This document shows positions 33,168 to 44,384 of a stretch of DNA of 64,000 bases, piece by piece. The notes below the pieces were generated by a model, which saw nothing but the letters and a program-made list of their open reading frames with translations, had not been told where the DNA came from and ran no database searches. The DNA is from Rostrohypoxylon terebratum. Lineage: Eukaryota; Ascomycota; Sordariomycetes; Xylariales; Hypoxylaceae. Position numbers and translations under genes: made by a program. Where the stretch lies: the NCBI GenBank assembly GCA_022497145.1, contig MU385873.1:248001-312000 (forward strand), written 5' to 3'. Every line of letters begins with the position of its first letter. The first letter of the stretch is position 1.

Positions 33168-34027
33168 ATGGGCAACCAGCAGAGCAGAGTAACCGCCCAG
33201 GACAAGTGCGTTCTGTCTCTTCATTCCACAATGACGCTTCCCTATCACTATCACTATCCCTATCGCTATACTTCTTGGTGTTGCTATTGCTAATTCCCGC
33301 CACCCCAACATCCAGAGCGATCCTCGACCTCAAACTCCAGCGCGACAAGCTGCACCAGTACCAACGGCGCATCACGGTGCTAACAGACAAAGAGACCGCC
33401 ATCGCGCGGCAGATGCTCGCCGCGGGCGACAAGAAGCGCGCCCTCCTCGCCCTGCGCCGGAAGAAGTACCAAGAATCCCTTTTAGAGAAGACCGACGCCC
33501 AGCTAGCCCAGCTCGAGCAGCTGACGCGCAGCGTCGAGTTCGCGCTGATCCAGAAGGACGTCGTCTTCGGCCTGCAGCAGGGCACCAAGGTCCTCAAGGA
33601 GATCCACGCCGAGATGGGCGGCGTCGAGCACGTCGAGAAGCTGATGGGCGAAACCGCTGATGCCATTGCCTACCAGAAGGCACGTGCCTCCATTATTTAT
33701 TTACCTTCCCGCCCACCCATCCATATCTACTAATTCGCCACCATCCGATCTTTCCCCCGCCTAATAAGTAAGACTAACCACACTAACGCAAATATCTTTA
33801 AACAGGAAGTAAGCGAGATGCTAGGCGGCAGGATAACAAACCAAGACGAGGACGAAGTCGAAGACGAGCTCGCCGCCCTCGAGCTAGAAGTGAACGGCCC
33901 AGCACCTCTACCGAACGTCCCAGACACCAAGCTCCCCCAGGTCGACATCGCGCAACAGCAAGCGGCAGCGGCCCCAGAACGAGAAGGAGGACGAGAACAA
34001 GAACGGCGAGCGATGCTAACCGCGTAA
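33168..34027 (+). CDS. VPS20: ESCRT-III subunit Vps20 (CHMP6)
   Basis: Three-exon model join(33168..33205, 33316..33679, 33806..34027), 207 aa. It nucleates ESCRT-III assembly on endosomes during multivesicular-body sorting. MGNQQSR offers an N-myristoylation glycine at residue 2. TAQDKAILDLKLQRDKLHQY and the basic alpha-helical core (RRITVLTDKETAIARQML) are Snf7-family. The acidic tail (NQDEDEVEDELAALELE) is the ESCRT-III regulatory region. The second intron starts GC (AAG|GCACGT) rather than GT and ends AAACAG. No GT donor in reach keeps the frame, and the junction AYQK/EVSEMLGG is the conserved family sequence. Length is as expected. Confidence 0.93.
33680..33805 (+). other. GC-AG intron of VPS20
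   Basis: 126-nt intron with donor GCACGT after AAG, branch-like GACTAACC, acceptor AAACAG. The nearest GT (at GCAC|GTGCC) would shift the frame. Confidence 0.7.
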
Positions 34028-35254
34028 GCCGGACACGGTTAGCGAGAGCACAAGCAAACAAACAAACAAATATACAAGTACAGAGTCAACACGCATAATC
34101 AAGGATGGAGAACGAGCGACTATTGGAAATATCGAGTGTATAGTACGAGATGCATCACCCTCTGGGGCTGTTTTGGTTTGGAAGTTGGGCGTTACCCGAA
34201 AGGTGATAGTGATATAGAATAGCATCGTGAAGACGGCTGACTGCTTTGGCTACCATGGTCCATGAATAGATAATGCAAATTCTTTTAGTTTATTGCGCTC
34301 TTCATTCTACCGCTTTGTATTGCTGCTCTCGTGTCTCAACCTAGTAATCTACGTACTTCGTGTGTAAACTTACCTTGTATCAAAGTGAGTGGAGCAGCCT
34401 TATATGCCTGACTAGGTAGATTATGCTGCAAGTACGAATAGGTAAAAACTCATTGTCAATATTGACCCCTTTCAAGCGCCATATAGGTAGTAAACACCTG
34501 TGGATCTAATCACCGTTCCAAAAAAATAGGCATATTGGTAAATGTTTATGATTCAGTACATAATAATAAGACTTCGTTCCAATGCTCTTCCATTGTTGTC
34601 GGTTTGCCAATGATCCCAGGGGATTGATCGGTTGGAGTGAGTTGGGTAAGTGAGTCCTTGTCCGCCTTAGCCTCCTAAGCTAATTGCTAATTATATGCCA
34701 TAAATCGAAATGCGAACACCAAAAACGCCTGGCTACTATGCAATGATGCTGAGGAAAACATCCAAAGCCAAAGGGTATCTTAAATGCAATTAGGCCCCAA
34801 CCGTGCCTATGCCGTTTGCCTTCTGTATTCTACCGCCCCATTTCCGTTCATCAATTGTCCTCCTTAACAGGTTTCAGGATGTCCGTTGGTGTCTACGCAG
34901 GTAGCCCCGTAGATTTAACGATCGGCGTAGACCATGTAGCGACTAGGAGCATGTTGAAAAATCGGGGATTCGTGATGTTCCGCAATCGCACCGTATGGCA
35001 GGGGTGGAGAGGGGTAAGGAAATTCGGGTTTGGATCGATACTCTGTCTGATGTTGTGCGGCCTCACGATGGTCCTCTAGTCTATAGTGTTGCACATCTCG
35101 TCTTTCGAAACCCGAGTATTCTGGAGGATGATGCGAAGAGCTTGCGTAATGCCTAGATTCGGGTTAGCTTGTGTAAAGGGATGCAAAGGCCTGGGTACTA
35201 TGAAGAGACATATGACGCTGGCAAATTATGCTTTTCTTTTTAAATTTATTCCAC
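34028..35254. other. Convergent intergenic region, no gene seen
   Basis: 1.2 kb between the stops of VPS20 (+) and the DUF2293 gene (-). An ORF at 34816-35079 (87 aa) has no recognisable features. Confidence 0.55.
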
Positions 35255-37904
35255 TTACATCTCAGGGCGATTTGGCCCCGACGGACCAGCCCGAACTTCT
35301 CGGGATACATTGATAGGTGACTTTACGTGCTCAAGGACCTGGCGCTGGCTACGCATCGGCTCTCTGTAATAACCAGACTCATAATCCACAGGAGCATCAA
35401 TAGAGTGTCGTGGTGCCGATGTAAGTATTTTGTGATTATCTGGCCTCTGATACGGATTAAACCTATGACTGGGGAGGTGAGCTGATCCACGATAATCGAC
35501 TACGCTTCTCGGTCGAGCGTGAGGCGTATCAAAATATACGACCTCAGGTTCATCTTCATTGCGCGTCTCTCTTCGCATAGGAGGATGAGGATCCACCTCT
35601 GCCGGCCTTGAGGGGGCAACATGAAAGTTTTCGACGGGGTATCGTCGCACCTCAACTACATGACGAGGCTGATAATGTAAGTCATCACCCATAATGATCG
35701 GGTTTGCTCTGGTGCCACTGGGGACGTCACCGTAGCGTGCCACTCCCTCGCCATGAACTTGCGAATTGCGAGGCAGATTCTCAGGAACAGGTCTGAACGG
35801 AGCCCGCTTCTCTGGAAGATATTCAGTAGGCACGCGACGGTGATCCTCACCATAATCCTCGCGATTGATTTTGACAAAAGATCGACCGCTACTTGGAACA
35901 ACATAGTCTGGGTGATAGTCAACACGACGATGGCGGTTTGCCATTAGCTCATTACTATTACTCATGGCCGCGGAAGGCCAAGGCAGCGGAGCAGGCTCCA
36001 CAGCTTCATGAACAGCGCGAGGGGCGATATGATGAGCATCTATCGCAAGTTGAGGCCTATCATATGAAGTATGAGGAACCTCAGATGGATGTGGAGGGGT
36101 AGCTGGAGATGCAGGCTCAATAGACCGTAATAACATGTCCTGTAATCCATGCCTTACCGTCAAGTGTGTAGACTGCGGGCGGTCGTGATTTGCTGGCACA
36201 TGCCCAACTTTGGGTCTGAAGCCTTCCGGATTGTAAACTTGTCGAGGTGAAGTATACGTATGAGATTCGGGATGATCATAAGGGATTACAGGTACCCTCT
36301 CTCTTCGAGAACCATCATCTAAATACTGCAGATCCGATCGGAAATCATGATGGCGAGGCACGCGCTCGATAACATGAGTACCGCGCGTCGCCACTGCTGG
36401 CTCGCGGGTGCAATCGAGCATTTGAACAGTACCAGGACTCCTAGTCAAATCTAATGGAGTACAAGAGAAAGGAGCGGGGGGTGGAGTCGAGCGAGCGACA
36501 ATTGAACCATTGTCATGATCTCTATGATCAGCTGAGTTTGCAAGGGCCTCGGCAACAAGAGCGTATCTTCTGAAGCGCTTCGTTGGTGCAGCCGGTTTCT
36601 CAGCTTCTGGAAGAGCTGTCGTTTTCGGTGAGTTGTGATCAACTGAAAGAGAGATATCGCGCCTTCGAGCCTGGGGAAGCGATTGATGGTCAGCTGGCAT
36701 CACGCTGCCACGAGACGTTGGCGTAAGCTCTATAGTAGAGCTTTCATCCTCGGAATCCTCGGTATCTGTAAGCTCAATTACTTCATAGAGAATCTCGTCA
36801 ACCTGGTCGCGGCCGGTTTCTTCGTCTCCTCGCCACTTGACGATGATATCGAGACACAGCTGTTTTACAGCTCGTCGAGCGTTAACCCAAGAAGCTTCCT
36901 TTAGTAATTGATCGTAACGAGTATGCCTGTGCCTAATGTGAGCAAGTGCAGCTAGCTGAGCACGACGCGCCAGTGTGATAGCACCAGCCATGCCAACTTT
37001 GACTTCCCGTTGGAATTTACTACTATTCTGTGTCTAGGCAGATTGACATTAGCACATTCAAATAAGAATATAGGTTGACGAGGATACAAACGTACCTTTC
37101 TAAAGGCATGCTCTATAATTTCTCGTCGATCGGTATGAGGTATTCTGGGGAAAGTGTCTCTGAGGACTGCGTCAGCTTGGGCGTCGATTTCTGCCTGGCT
37201 TCGAGGGATCGGTTCAGGCTCGCCAGCCTTGTCTGGTTTGGGTATTTCGAAATGCTTGCCGTCGGCTGCCAATTTCTTGCGTGCTTCATCAACGATCGTC
37301 TGTCGAAAATGGTAGCCAACTCGATTCACATGGTGTGCTAGGGCATCCATATCCTCCATTGACTGGAGTAATGATGTAAGTAAATCGCGAGGTCTAATGT
37401 AATGGTCATACTTACAGAAACAATAAACATCATAGCACCTTGCTCTCTAGATATCTCTTTACAGAGGCGAGATAAATCCGGATAACCCAATGGAAGAAAG
37501 TCGAATCCCGGGGGAGGGTTTTCGTCGGTAGTGGTCTATTGACAATTAGCATTGTTTGTCGGCGACATCCCATGACATGCAAATACCTCGAACTCGAGTT
37601 TCTTCTTCTTGTCGGAATTCTCGATTAATTCAAAAGTGGTCTTGTACTTCATCTTGGGAGGTTCTTTATGAGGATTCAAGGTCCGCCACGTATCATCATA
37701 GGCTGGTGGCGGTTGTGTCTTTTTTGCTTTCGCGCGACATTCTGTCTTCGCGCGGATTTCTGTCCTAATGCGGGCTTCTGTCTTCATGCGACTTTCTGTC
37801 TTCATGCGACTTTCTGTCTTCATGCGACTTTCTGTCTTCAAGCGACGAGCTTGAGCCCGCGTGGCGCGAGTTGGCGCCGGTGCTTTCTTCCGTTCTCTTG
37901 TCAT
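35255..37904 (-). CDS. DUF2293-domain protein with KTESRM repeats and long disordered tail
   Basis: Four-exon model complement(join(35255..37033, 37096..37362, 37416..37535, 37587..37904)), 827 aa. The DUF2293 domain (about residues 205-290) is seen as FPRIPHTDRREIIEHAF then LARRAQLAALAHIRHRHTRYD. This fungal domain has no defined function. The N-terminus is very basic, with a six-residue MKTESR-type repeat encoded by an 18-bp tandem repeat (37740-37848). The C-terminal two thirds is rich in Arg, His, Pro and Tyr and predicted disordered. Introns are GTATTT-, GTAAGT- and GTACGT-initiated. The last acceptor (CTGCCTAG at 37034) was chosen over nearer AGs because it alone keeps frame without a stop. 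A nuclear or RNA-associated role is only a guess from composition. Confidence 0.85.
37740..37848. repeat. 18-bp coding tandem repeat (MKTESR unit)
   Basis: Three perfect 18-bp units (37776-37829) flanked by diverged ones on both sides. All are in frame in the DUF2293 gene, where they alternate Lys/Arg with Thr-Glu. Confidence 0.9.
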
Positions 37905-38531
37905 CACGACCAGTAATCCTAACCTTACCGTGAGAAAAGTAGGGGTCCTTGAGTGATACTGATAGCAAACTGAAAGGAAAAAAAAATAAATAAACGGCGA
38001 CTACGATGGGAGGCTACCGCATCATATGCATCCAAGCACGATGTAATACGACCTGGTCTAATAAAACTTGAATTGCGGTCAAGCCGATCAGGGCAAATGG
38101 TTTTGCCGTTGCAGAATAGTGAGAAAAATAGACGAAGAGATAGACCTATGTAGACGAAAGGCGTCACGGTAAAGAAAATACCTGGAGATAAGTCAATCAA
38201 GTCAAGAGTCCTCTAAGTAGGACGATGGCGAAGAGAAGAACACTTGGGTTGGGCGGATAGAAAACCGCGCTCAAGGTGAAAAAAAGGCTCTTCTCGTTGT
38301 AGAATTTTAGGAGTCGTCGGCAGTGAAAGATGAAGGTTTAGATCTAAAACGAGATTCGGGCTGTTAAGTAAAAAAGGTAAGTCGCTGGGCTCTTGGACCC
38401 ATCAAAATCGAGGGCAGATGCCAGAAGGCGAAGTCAGGCGGTAACTGTGTACTTAGGTACTTGCTACCTAGTACGTACAAGGCGTGTACGCGAAGGCATG
38501 CTCAGCAAAATGATTGGTTGTTTCAGTGATA
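37905..38531. other. Intergenic region left of the MITE
   Basis: Promoter side of the DUF2293 gene. No coding or RNA gene is recognised. Confidence 0.55.
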
Positions 38532-38819
38532 CGAAGGTCGCGGCCAAAAGTCTTGCACATGAGCTAGACCTTGACTGGTCTGTGCGCACTTACGTAACCA
38601 ACTGTGGGACACTGTATTAATTCTTAAGGTCAGGCCTTTCAGCGCTTTACTCACTATAATCTAGTGGATAAAGCTGCTAGAACTTAGTGGGTATTCGGTT
38701 AGTCTAGTTGATTGAGCCACTAAAACTATCAGTCACAGTGTACAGTCTTTTCAATTAATACTGTAGTACCCACTTTTAGCCACTTGTCAGATGTGCAAGA
38801 CTTTTGGCCGCGACCTTCG
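38532..38819. mobile_element. MITE with perfect 29-bp terminal inverted repeats and TA target duplication
   Basis: The left end (38532-38560, starting CGAAGGTCGCGG) is the exact reverse complement of the right end (38791-38819, ending CCGCGACCTTCG). Both ends are flanked outside by TA (38530-38531 and 38820-38821), the target duplication of Tc1/mariner-type elements. The 288-bp element has no transposase ORF. It carries internal CCACTT/AAGTGG motifs and a smaller inner inverted match (ACTGTATTAATT-like near both sides). It therefore looks like a non-autonomous element, probably recently active given the perfect ends. Confidence 0.88.
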
Positions 38820-39326
38820 TACTAGTAATAAAATCTCTACGCAGTCTGGCAGTAGGTGCCCAATGTTGCATGCATGGTATGCATGGATCATCCTACCTGC
38901 CTGCCTAGGTAGTAGTAGCCTAGTAGGTACTAATAGTACAATGCTACAATGCTTAGTACAGTAATTGTACAGTGCATAAGGAGGCGCAAAATCTTGGAGT
39001 TCACTGTATAAAAGTCGGACCGAGTCGACTATGCCACACTCTTGTGCCACACAACCTCGAATTCATGGCACACACACTGACACACAAATTTGTTGTGGCT
39101 TGATAGATACGTACTTCATAGCTCACAATTATTACAATTTTCACTTGGCCAAGGAAAGGACGTATGAGATTTAGAGACCCACTCCGGGTAAGGTTGGCCC
39201 GCTAAAGTTGCCGGTTGGATTTCTTTACAGACTGTGTGAGAGAGAACCTCGTTTGAAGCCGAGCTCGAGAAACGACCACATCTAATCCCTTTGAACCCCA
39301 GCATCCCACCCCCCATTCACGCCGTC
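38820..39326. other. Intergenic region, promoter of OSCP
   Basis: Lies between the MITE and the OSCP start. It contains TACCTAGG-type motifs around 38895-38935. Nothing else is seen. Confidence 0.55.
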
Positions 39327-40216
39327 ATGCTGTCCCGACAGGCAATCCGCTCAATTCGAGCTGCAGCTCCTCAGCGGACCCTTGCTCGGGCTCCCGTGCG
39401 CTCTTACGCCGCCGCCGCTGCCCCCTCCGCCCAAATAGTCAAGCCCCCAGTCGCCGTCTTCGGTCTCGACGGCACCTATGCCACCGCCCTCGTATGTCAA
39501 ATGCCCTTCGGAGTTTCGTGCTCATTATTGGAAGATGGAGAAGATTCCAATTGGGGAATCATGGGTTGGAGAGGAGCTGCGATTATAAAATAAACCGTAT
39601 AATATATCTAACTAATGAGCTATTTAGTACACTGCGGCCGTGAAGTCCTCCTCCCTTGACCCGACAGCGAAGGCCCTGAGCACTCTAGGTTCTCTCGTCG
39701 CCAAAGACGCCAAGCTCGCCTCGATCCTAAGCACTCCCACTCTTTCCGAGAAGGACAAGAGCGCCATCGTCGCGGAATTACAGAAGAACGTGGGTGCCGC
39801 GAGTGCCAACGAAACCGTCAAGAACTTCCTCGCCACTCTCGCCGAGAACAACCGCCTTGGGATACTCGGGGGAGTCTGCGAGAAGTTCGGCCAGATCATG
39901 AGCGCGTCCCGAGGAGAGGTTGAGTTGGTTGTTACCAGTGCCCAGGTACGTCATTCTCCGTCCAGTATATTATTATAAGGATCGAAATACGCTAATACAT
40001 ATATTATAGCAATTGGACAACAAGACCCTCGGTCGCCTAGAGAGCGCCGTCGCCAAGTCTCAGTACGTTGGACAGGGCAAGAAGCTAAAGGTTACCAACA
40101 CAGTCAACCCGGACATTATTGGCGGTCTCGTTGTGGAAATTGGCGACAGGACAATCGATCTCTCCGTCTCATCCAAGCTTGCCAAGATGAACAAGCTCCT
40201 CACTGACACTCTGTAA
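39327..40216 (+). CDS. ATP5: ATP synthase subunit 5 (OSCP)
   Basis: Three-exon model join(39327..39491, 39628..39945, 40010..40216), 229 aa. This is the oligomycin-sensitivity-conferring subunit in the peripheral stalk of mitochondrial F1Fo-ATP synthase. The first about 30 residues are a presequence (Arg/Ala/Ser-rich: MLSRQAIRSIRAAAPQR ... RSYAAAAAP). PPVAVFGLDGTYATALYTAA, LATLAENNRLGIL and the C-terminal VNPDIIGGLVVEIGDRTIDLS are hallmark OSCP motifs. Introns start GTATGT and GTACGT and join in phase 0. The upstream in-frame leader lacks an ATG, so 39327 is the start. Confidence 0.96.
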
Positions 40217-40823
40217 ATTATTTCCTTTTGTGCGAGCGAGGGAGCTGCCGTGGAAAGGCGATTTGCGATGGGAAGGTTGGTTCTCCGTTGAGATACCATT
40301 TGTGTATAGGCTCGTAAGATAGAGGAAGCATTCGTCCCCCATTTCTGGCCGTCGGTTCTTAGAACACCTACCTACGTAATCGAAAACAATTCATAACTGC
40401 TTAATATGTCCGTTCGACGCTAGTAAATCTCTAAGGCAGCCTGAGCACAATCACTCCTACCAAAGTGTGTTCATAGCCACAAGTCATTATACCACGTTAT
40501 ACCATATTATACCACTACTACTTCATGGCCCTAGGAACTACCGACCCAACCATATCAGGCAGATCAGGCATCAATCATATCTACAGCAAGGCACCCTCAA
40601 GTCATTCATCCATATATACTGTCATTAACATCGTGATCTCGTATTCCTTCTACCATGTATCTGTCTTTATATCTGAATGCAGCCTACCAATAATATTATG
40701 TATCCGCCTGTGTATCATTTAGGCCACCAAGAAAGTAAGCTAGGTCTCTCCCCGGTTCCTTATTCTCCTCTCCTCTGCCCCGAACCCAAGACCCGACATC
40801 CTATACCCCTAAAGCAACACCCA
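40217..40823. other. Convergent intergenic region with TTATACCA repeats
   Basis: Lies between the stops of OSCP (+) and the GH63 gene (-). It holds three spaced TTATACCA units at about 40486-40513, possibly in the OSCP 3' end region. No gene is seen. Confidence 0.6.
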
Positions 40824-43800
40824 TCAGACATGCGTCTCGTACTCCTCCACGTCGGCATATCTGCCGAACTCGTCATCGTGGTCTTTCACCCTCTGGAGCT
40901 GCTCCGTGACGTAGTTCTTTAAGTGCTCGTCGGCTTCGCGCCTTAGAGCCTGTCGCTCTGGATCATCGGGGGCCACACTTCTCACGTCGAACTCCTCACC
41001 GTTGACCGAAGCGTCGAAGTCGCTTCTGGCGCTGATGGACCTTGCCGTCGAAGACCTACGCATGTGACCCTTACGCGGCCTGGATGGGCCGTTTGTGGCG
41101 GCCCCCACATGTCGGTGGAAGACGTCGTCGAAGTAGTGCGCCATACCCACTGTAGGCGTGCGTGGCGTCTGTGGGAGGCGGCAACTCATTCTATTCTAGG
41201 TGTCAGTAGATATTTGTTATGTAGTACTCCTAAATGGCTATACTTACCCTGTATCGTGAATCATGCGGGCGATCAACCCGGTCCAACCACACTGATGTGT
41301 TGCTCCTAACCCGCGACCCGTGTCGCCGTCGAAGAATTCGTAGAACCACATATGGTCTTTCCAATTCGGATCAAAGTCTAGCAGATCGCTCCCGCCATTG
41401 ATGCTCCGACGTCCGTCGTCGCCACGGGCGAACAAGTGTTGAAGACGGTGTTGGATCTCCTCGGAGACGTGTCCGAGATGCATGAATTCTCCTGATCCGG
41501 TAGGGCACTCTACCTGGAAATTAGGTCCGTAGAACAAGTAGAATCGCTGCAGTGATTCCACAAGAAGGAAATTGACACAGAGCCAAATAGGACCTCTCCA
41601 GTTGCTATTGCCACCAAAAAGTCCGCTGTCCGAGTCTCCTGGTACGTATCCTACTGTGAACTTTTGACCGTTCACGTCCATAGAATATGGGTTCTCTTTA
41701 TGGAATTTCGAGAGTGATCGAATGCCATGCTCACTGAAGAATTCATCCTCGTCGAGCATGCGCTTTAGAATCTTTTCCAGTCTATCTTTGCTTACCATCG
41801 AAAGCAGGATACGGTTACCCTTACCCCTCTTCCGGATACTCGCCATATTTCTCTCTGCCAAGTCGCATCGGTTCTCCATGAACCAATCAACGCGCTTTTT
41901 GAAGGATGGTAACTTGTTGATCAGTTCTGGCTCTAAAGTTAGTGTTGCGTACAAGGGGATCAGTCCGACCAAGGATCGAACGGGTAGTTGTTGAATCCAC
42001 GGTCCGCCCCAGGAAATTGCATCATAATAGAAACCATCTTCATCGTTCCATAGAGACTTCTCGTCCTTGTCGCCGTGTTTGAAGGTCATAGCATCGCTGA
42101 TGAATATGAAATGCTCGAAGAATTTCGAGGCAATATCCTCGTAAATCCGTCGGTGCTTAGCTAGCTCAAGAGCAATATTTAACATGCATAGCGAATAGAA
42201 CGCCATCCATCCTGTGCTATCAGCCTGTTCAAGAACGCCTCCTGTCGGCAAGGGCTCAGAGCGATTAAAGAGTCCGATATTGTCTAGTCCGAGGAAACCT
42301 CCCTCGAAGACATTCTTGCCGTCCTTGTCCTTGCGGTTGACCCACCAGGTGAAGTTCAAAAGTAGCTTTTGGAATACTCTCTCTAGAAAATCAAGATCTT
42401 GTCTCCCATATAGCTTTCGCTCGATCTTAAAGACTCGGAAGGTAGCCCAAGCATGAACTGGAGGGTTTACATCGCCAAAATTCCATTCATATCTATAATT
42501 GGGTTAGCTCTTCCCTAGATTATAAAGCTAGAAGTGAAAAAGAGAGGGAGAAGTGCGTACGCAGGGAGCTGGCCATTTGGATGGCAATACCATTCCCTAG
42601 TGAACAGATCAATCTGCTTCTTCGCGAATTCCGGGTCGATCATAGCAAGCGGTATGCAGTGAAATGCGGAATCCCATGCTGCGAAGAAAGGATACTCCCA
42701 CGAATCCGGCATGGATAAGATGTCATCGATATATAAGTGCCTCCATTCCGAGTTTCTTATAGCCTTTCTTTCTGGAGGAGGTGGTGGTTGAGCAGGGTCG
42801 CCGTTGGCCCATTGATCCCATATGAATTGATAGTATTGCTTACACCACATCATACCCGAAAAGGCCTGACGTTGAATATTGCGGAGATCTTCGGACATCG
42901 GCAAGGGACTTATCCTGTAGTAGAATTCATCTGCCTCCTCTCGTCTTTTCTCAACGATATCGTCAAAGATCTCTTCATCTAGGTAATTCTCGTTTTTCCT
43001 TGAGAAGCGGAAACGAACAACTGGTGAAGCAGGTGAGTAAAGTGCACTACATCGATAGTCATTGCCAACATACCAGCGCATTCACCGGGCGCAACGCCTC
43101 CTGATTCATTGAACTGAAACCACGCCGCACATTTTGTGCCTGTTCTGGCTGGGTTCACGGCCTCTTTCTTGCCATCGACGATGTAATTGTGGAAGGCGTC
43201 CTTTACATACGGAACCTTGTTCTCTCCGCCGTATAGAAGTTCCACATTGGTATCGTTGTCGGTATAGAGGAGTTCTGGTTGCACATCTTCTCCGCTGGCC
43301 CCAACACCTGGCGAGGGCGATAATAGTAAGTATCGGTAGCCCAGCTTCCAATGCTTCGACCTGGCCATGTTCTCAGAATAATCTGAGATAGAAGGTTTCT
43401 TGTCTTCAGTCTCCCTGCCCCAAGCCCAGGTATTCCGGAACCAGACATGAGGGATGATGTGGAGAGGAGCTGGCTCCGGTCCTCGATTCCATGCTGTCAC
43501 CCGGAAGAGGATCTCGTCAGGGTCATCTGCTTCCTTCGCAGTCTCGATAATAATATCCCAGTATCTATCTTCATCGAATATGCCGGTGTCTATGATCTGG
43601 TACTCTTTCTCGGTTTTGGTTCTCTTGGCATTCGTGTCTATAAGATCTTTATATGGGAACGCTCGTTGCGGGTATTTATAAAGGTATTTCATGTAGGAGT
43701 GCTAGACGGTCGTGAGTCAAGTTATGGGTAAATGTGCAAGGACGGGCTATGATGTTTCTTACTGTCTGTATTTGAGCTGTCAGCGATGGTATAGTCTAGA

Positions 43801-44384
43801 TTTGGTGACCATGACTTACAGGTGTGTTGTCGAGATGGAAATGAGCTTCTTTGATACTTTCACCATGATTGCCTTGTGGGTTTGCTAGGCCAAAGAGTCG
43901 CTCTTTGAGGAATGGGCTGATTCCAGTCAGTCAAACGACATTCGTACTATAGCGTTTCTTAATACAGACTCTTGTTCATTCCAGAAGGCAAAAGCAATGT
44001 TTTGCAATCCGTGGGTATCTGACACTCCAGCGATGCCATCTTCACCCCAGCGGAAAGCTCGAGATCGTGCGTCGTCATGGGTGAAGTCTAGACATTGCTT
44101 CAAGTTAACACAGGGGCACACAGGGGCAAACAGGGTGCAGAGGACACAATCAGTAACTTACGGCTCCATGCATCACCATCTGCACTGTAGTCCTCTCGTA
44201 CTGCACGTCACTAGTCAGTTGATAAGGTCGAAAAGAGGGGATTCCATGAGTTATGCTTGCCTGTAGCCCACTGTCGCTCAGCAACATAAGGACCCCATTT
44301 CTTCCAGTATCTGAGGCGATTGTTGTCCTCCTTGAGACGTTTCTCTTCCTCGGTGAGGTATTCGTAGTTGTCGACTACAACCAT
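40824..44384 (-). CDS. Glycoside hydrolase family 63-like protein, nine exons including a 3-nt microexon
   Basis: Model complement(join(40824..41190, 41248..42492, 42561..43020, 43074..43701, 43763..43765, 43820..43916, 43970..44087, 44162..44200, 44261..44384)), 1026 aa. It has a GH63-type alpha/alpha toroid: DPFLKERLFGLANPQGNHGES, HSYMKYLYKYPQ, FFAAWDSAFHCIPLAMIDPEFA, GQLPAYEWNFGDVNPPVHAWA and GLGATHQCGWTGLIARMIHDTG. There is no signal peptide, so this is probably the cytosolic mannosylglycerate/glucosidase-like branch rather than ER glucosidase I. The catalytic acidic pair is likely Asp of WDSAFH and Glu of WFYEFFDG (inference from family). The tail (about 120 residues, Ser/Arg-rich, ending YETHV) is not part of the fold. 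All phases agree. The first intron is GC-AG and a 3-nt exon restores the conserved Thr of TPTHSYM. Confidence 0.88.
43763..43765 (-). other. Inferred 3-nt microexon (ACA, Thr) of the GH63 gene
   Basis: Flanked by ATACAG upstream and GTAAGAA downstream on the coding strand, giving introns of 54 and 61 nt, each with a branch-like CTGAC or TGACTC. Skipping it is also in frame but loses the Thr in DNTP-T-HSYMKY. Confidence 0.6.
44201..44260 (-). other. GC-AG intron of the GH63 gene
   Basis: 60-nt intron with donor ACAG|GCAAGC and acceptor GTGCAG. No GT donor is available; splicing here yields RQWATVREDYSADGDAWS. Confidence 0.7.

Noticed and set aside
34816..35079. 87-aa ORF on the plus strand
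   Set aside because: No recognisable motif, no neighbouring exon with matching phase, and a low-complexity context.
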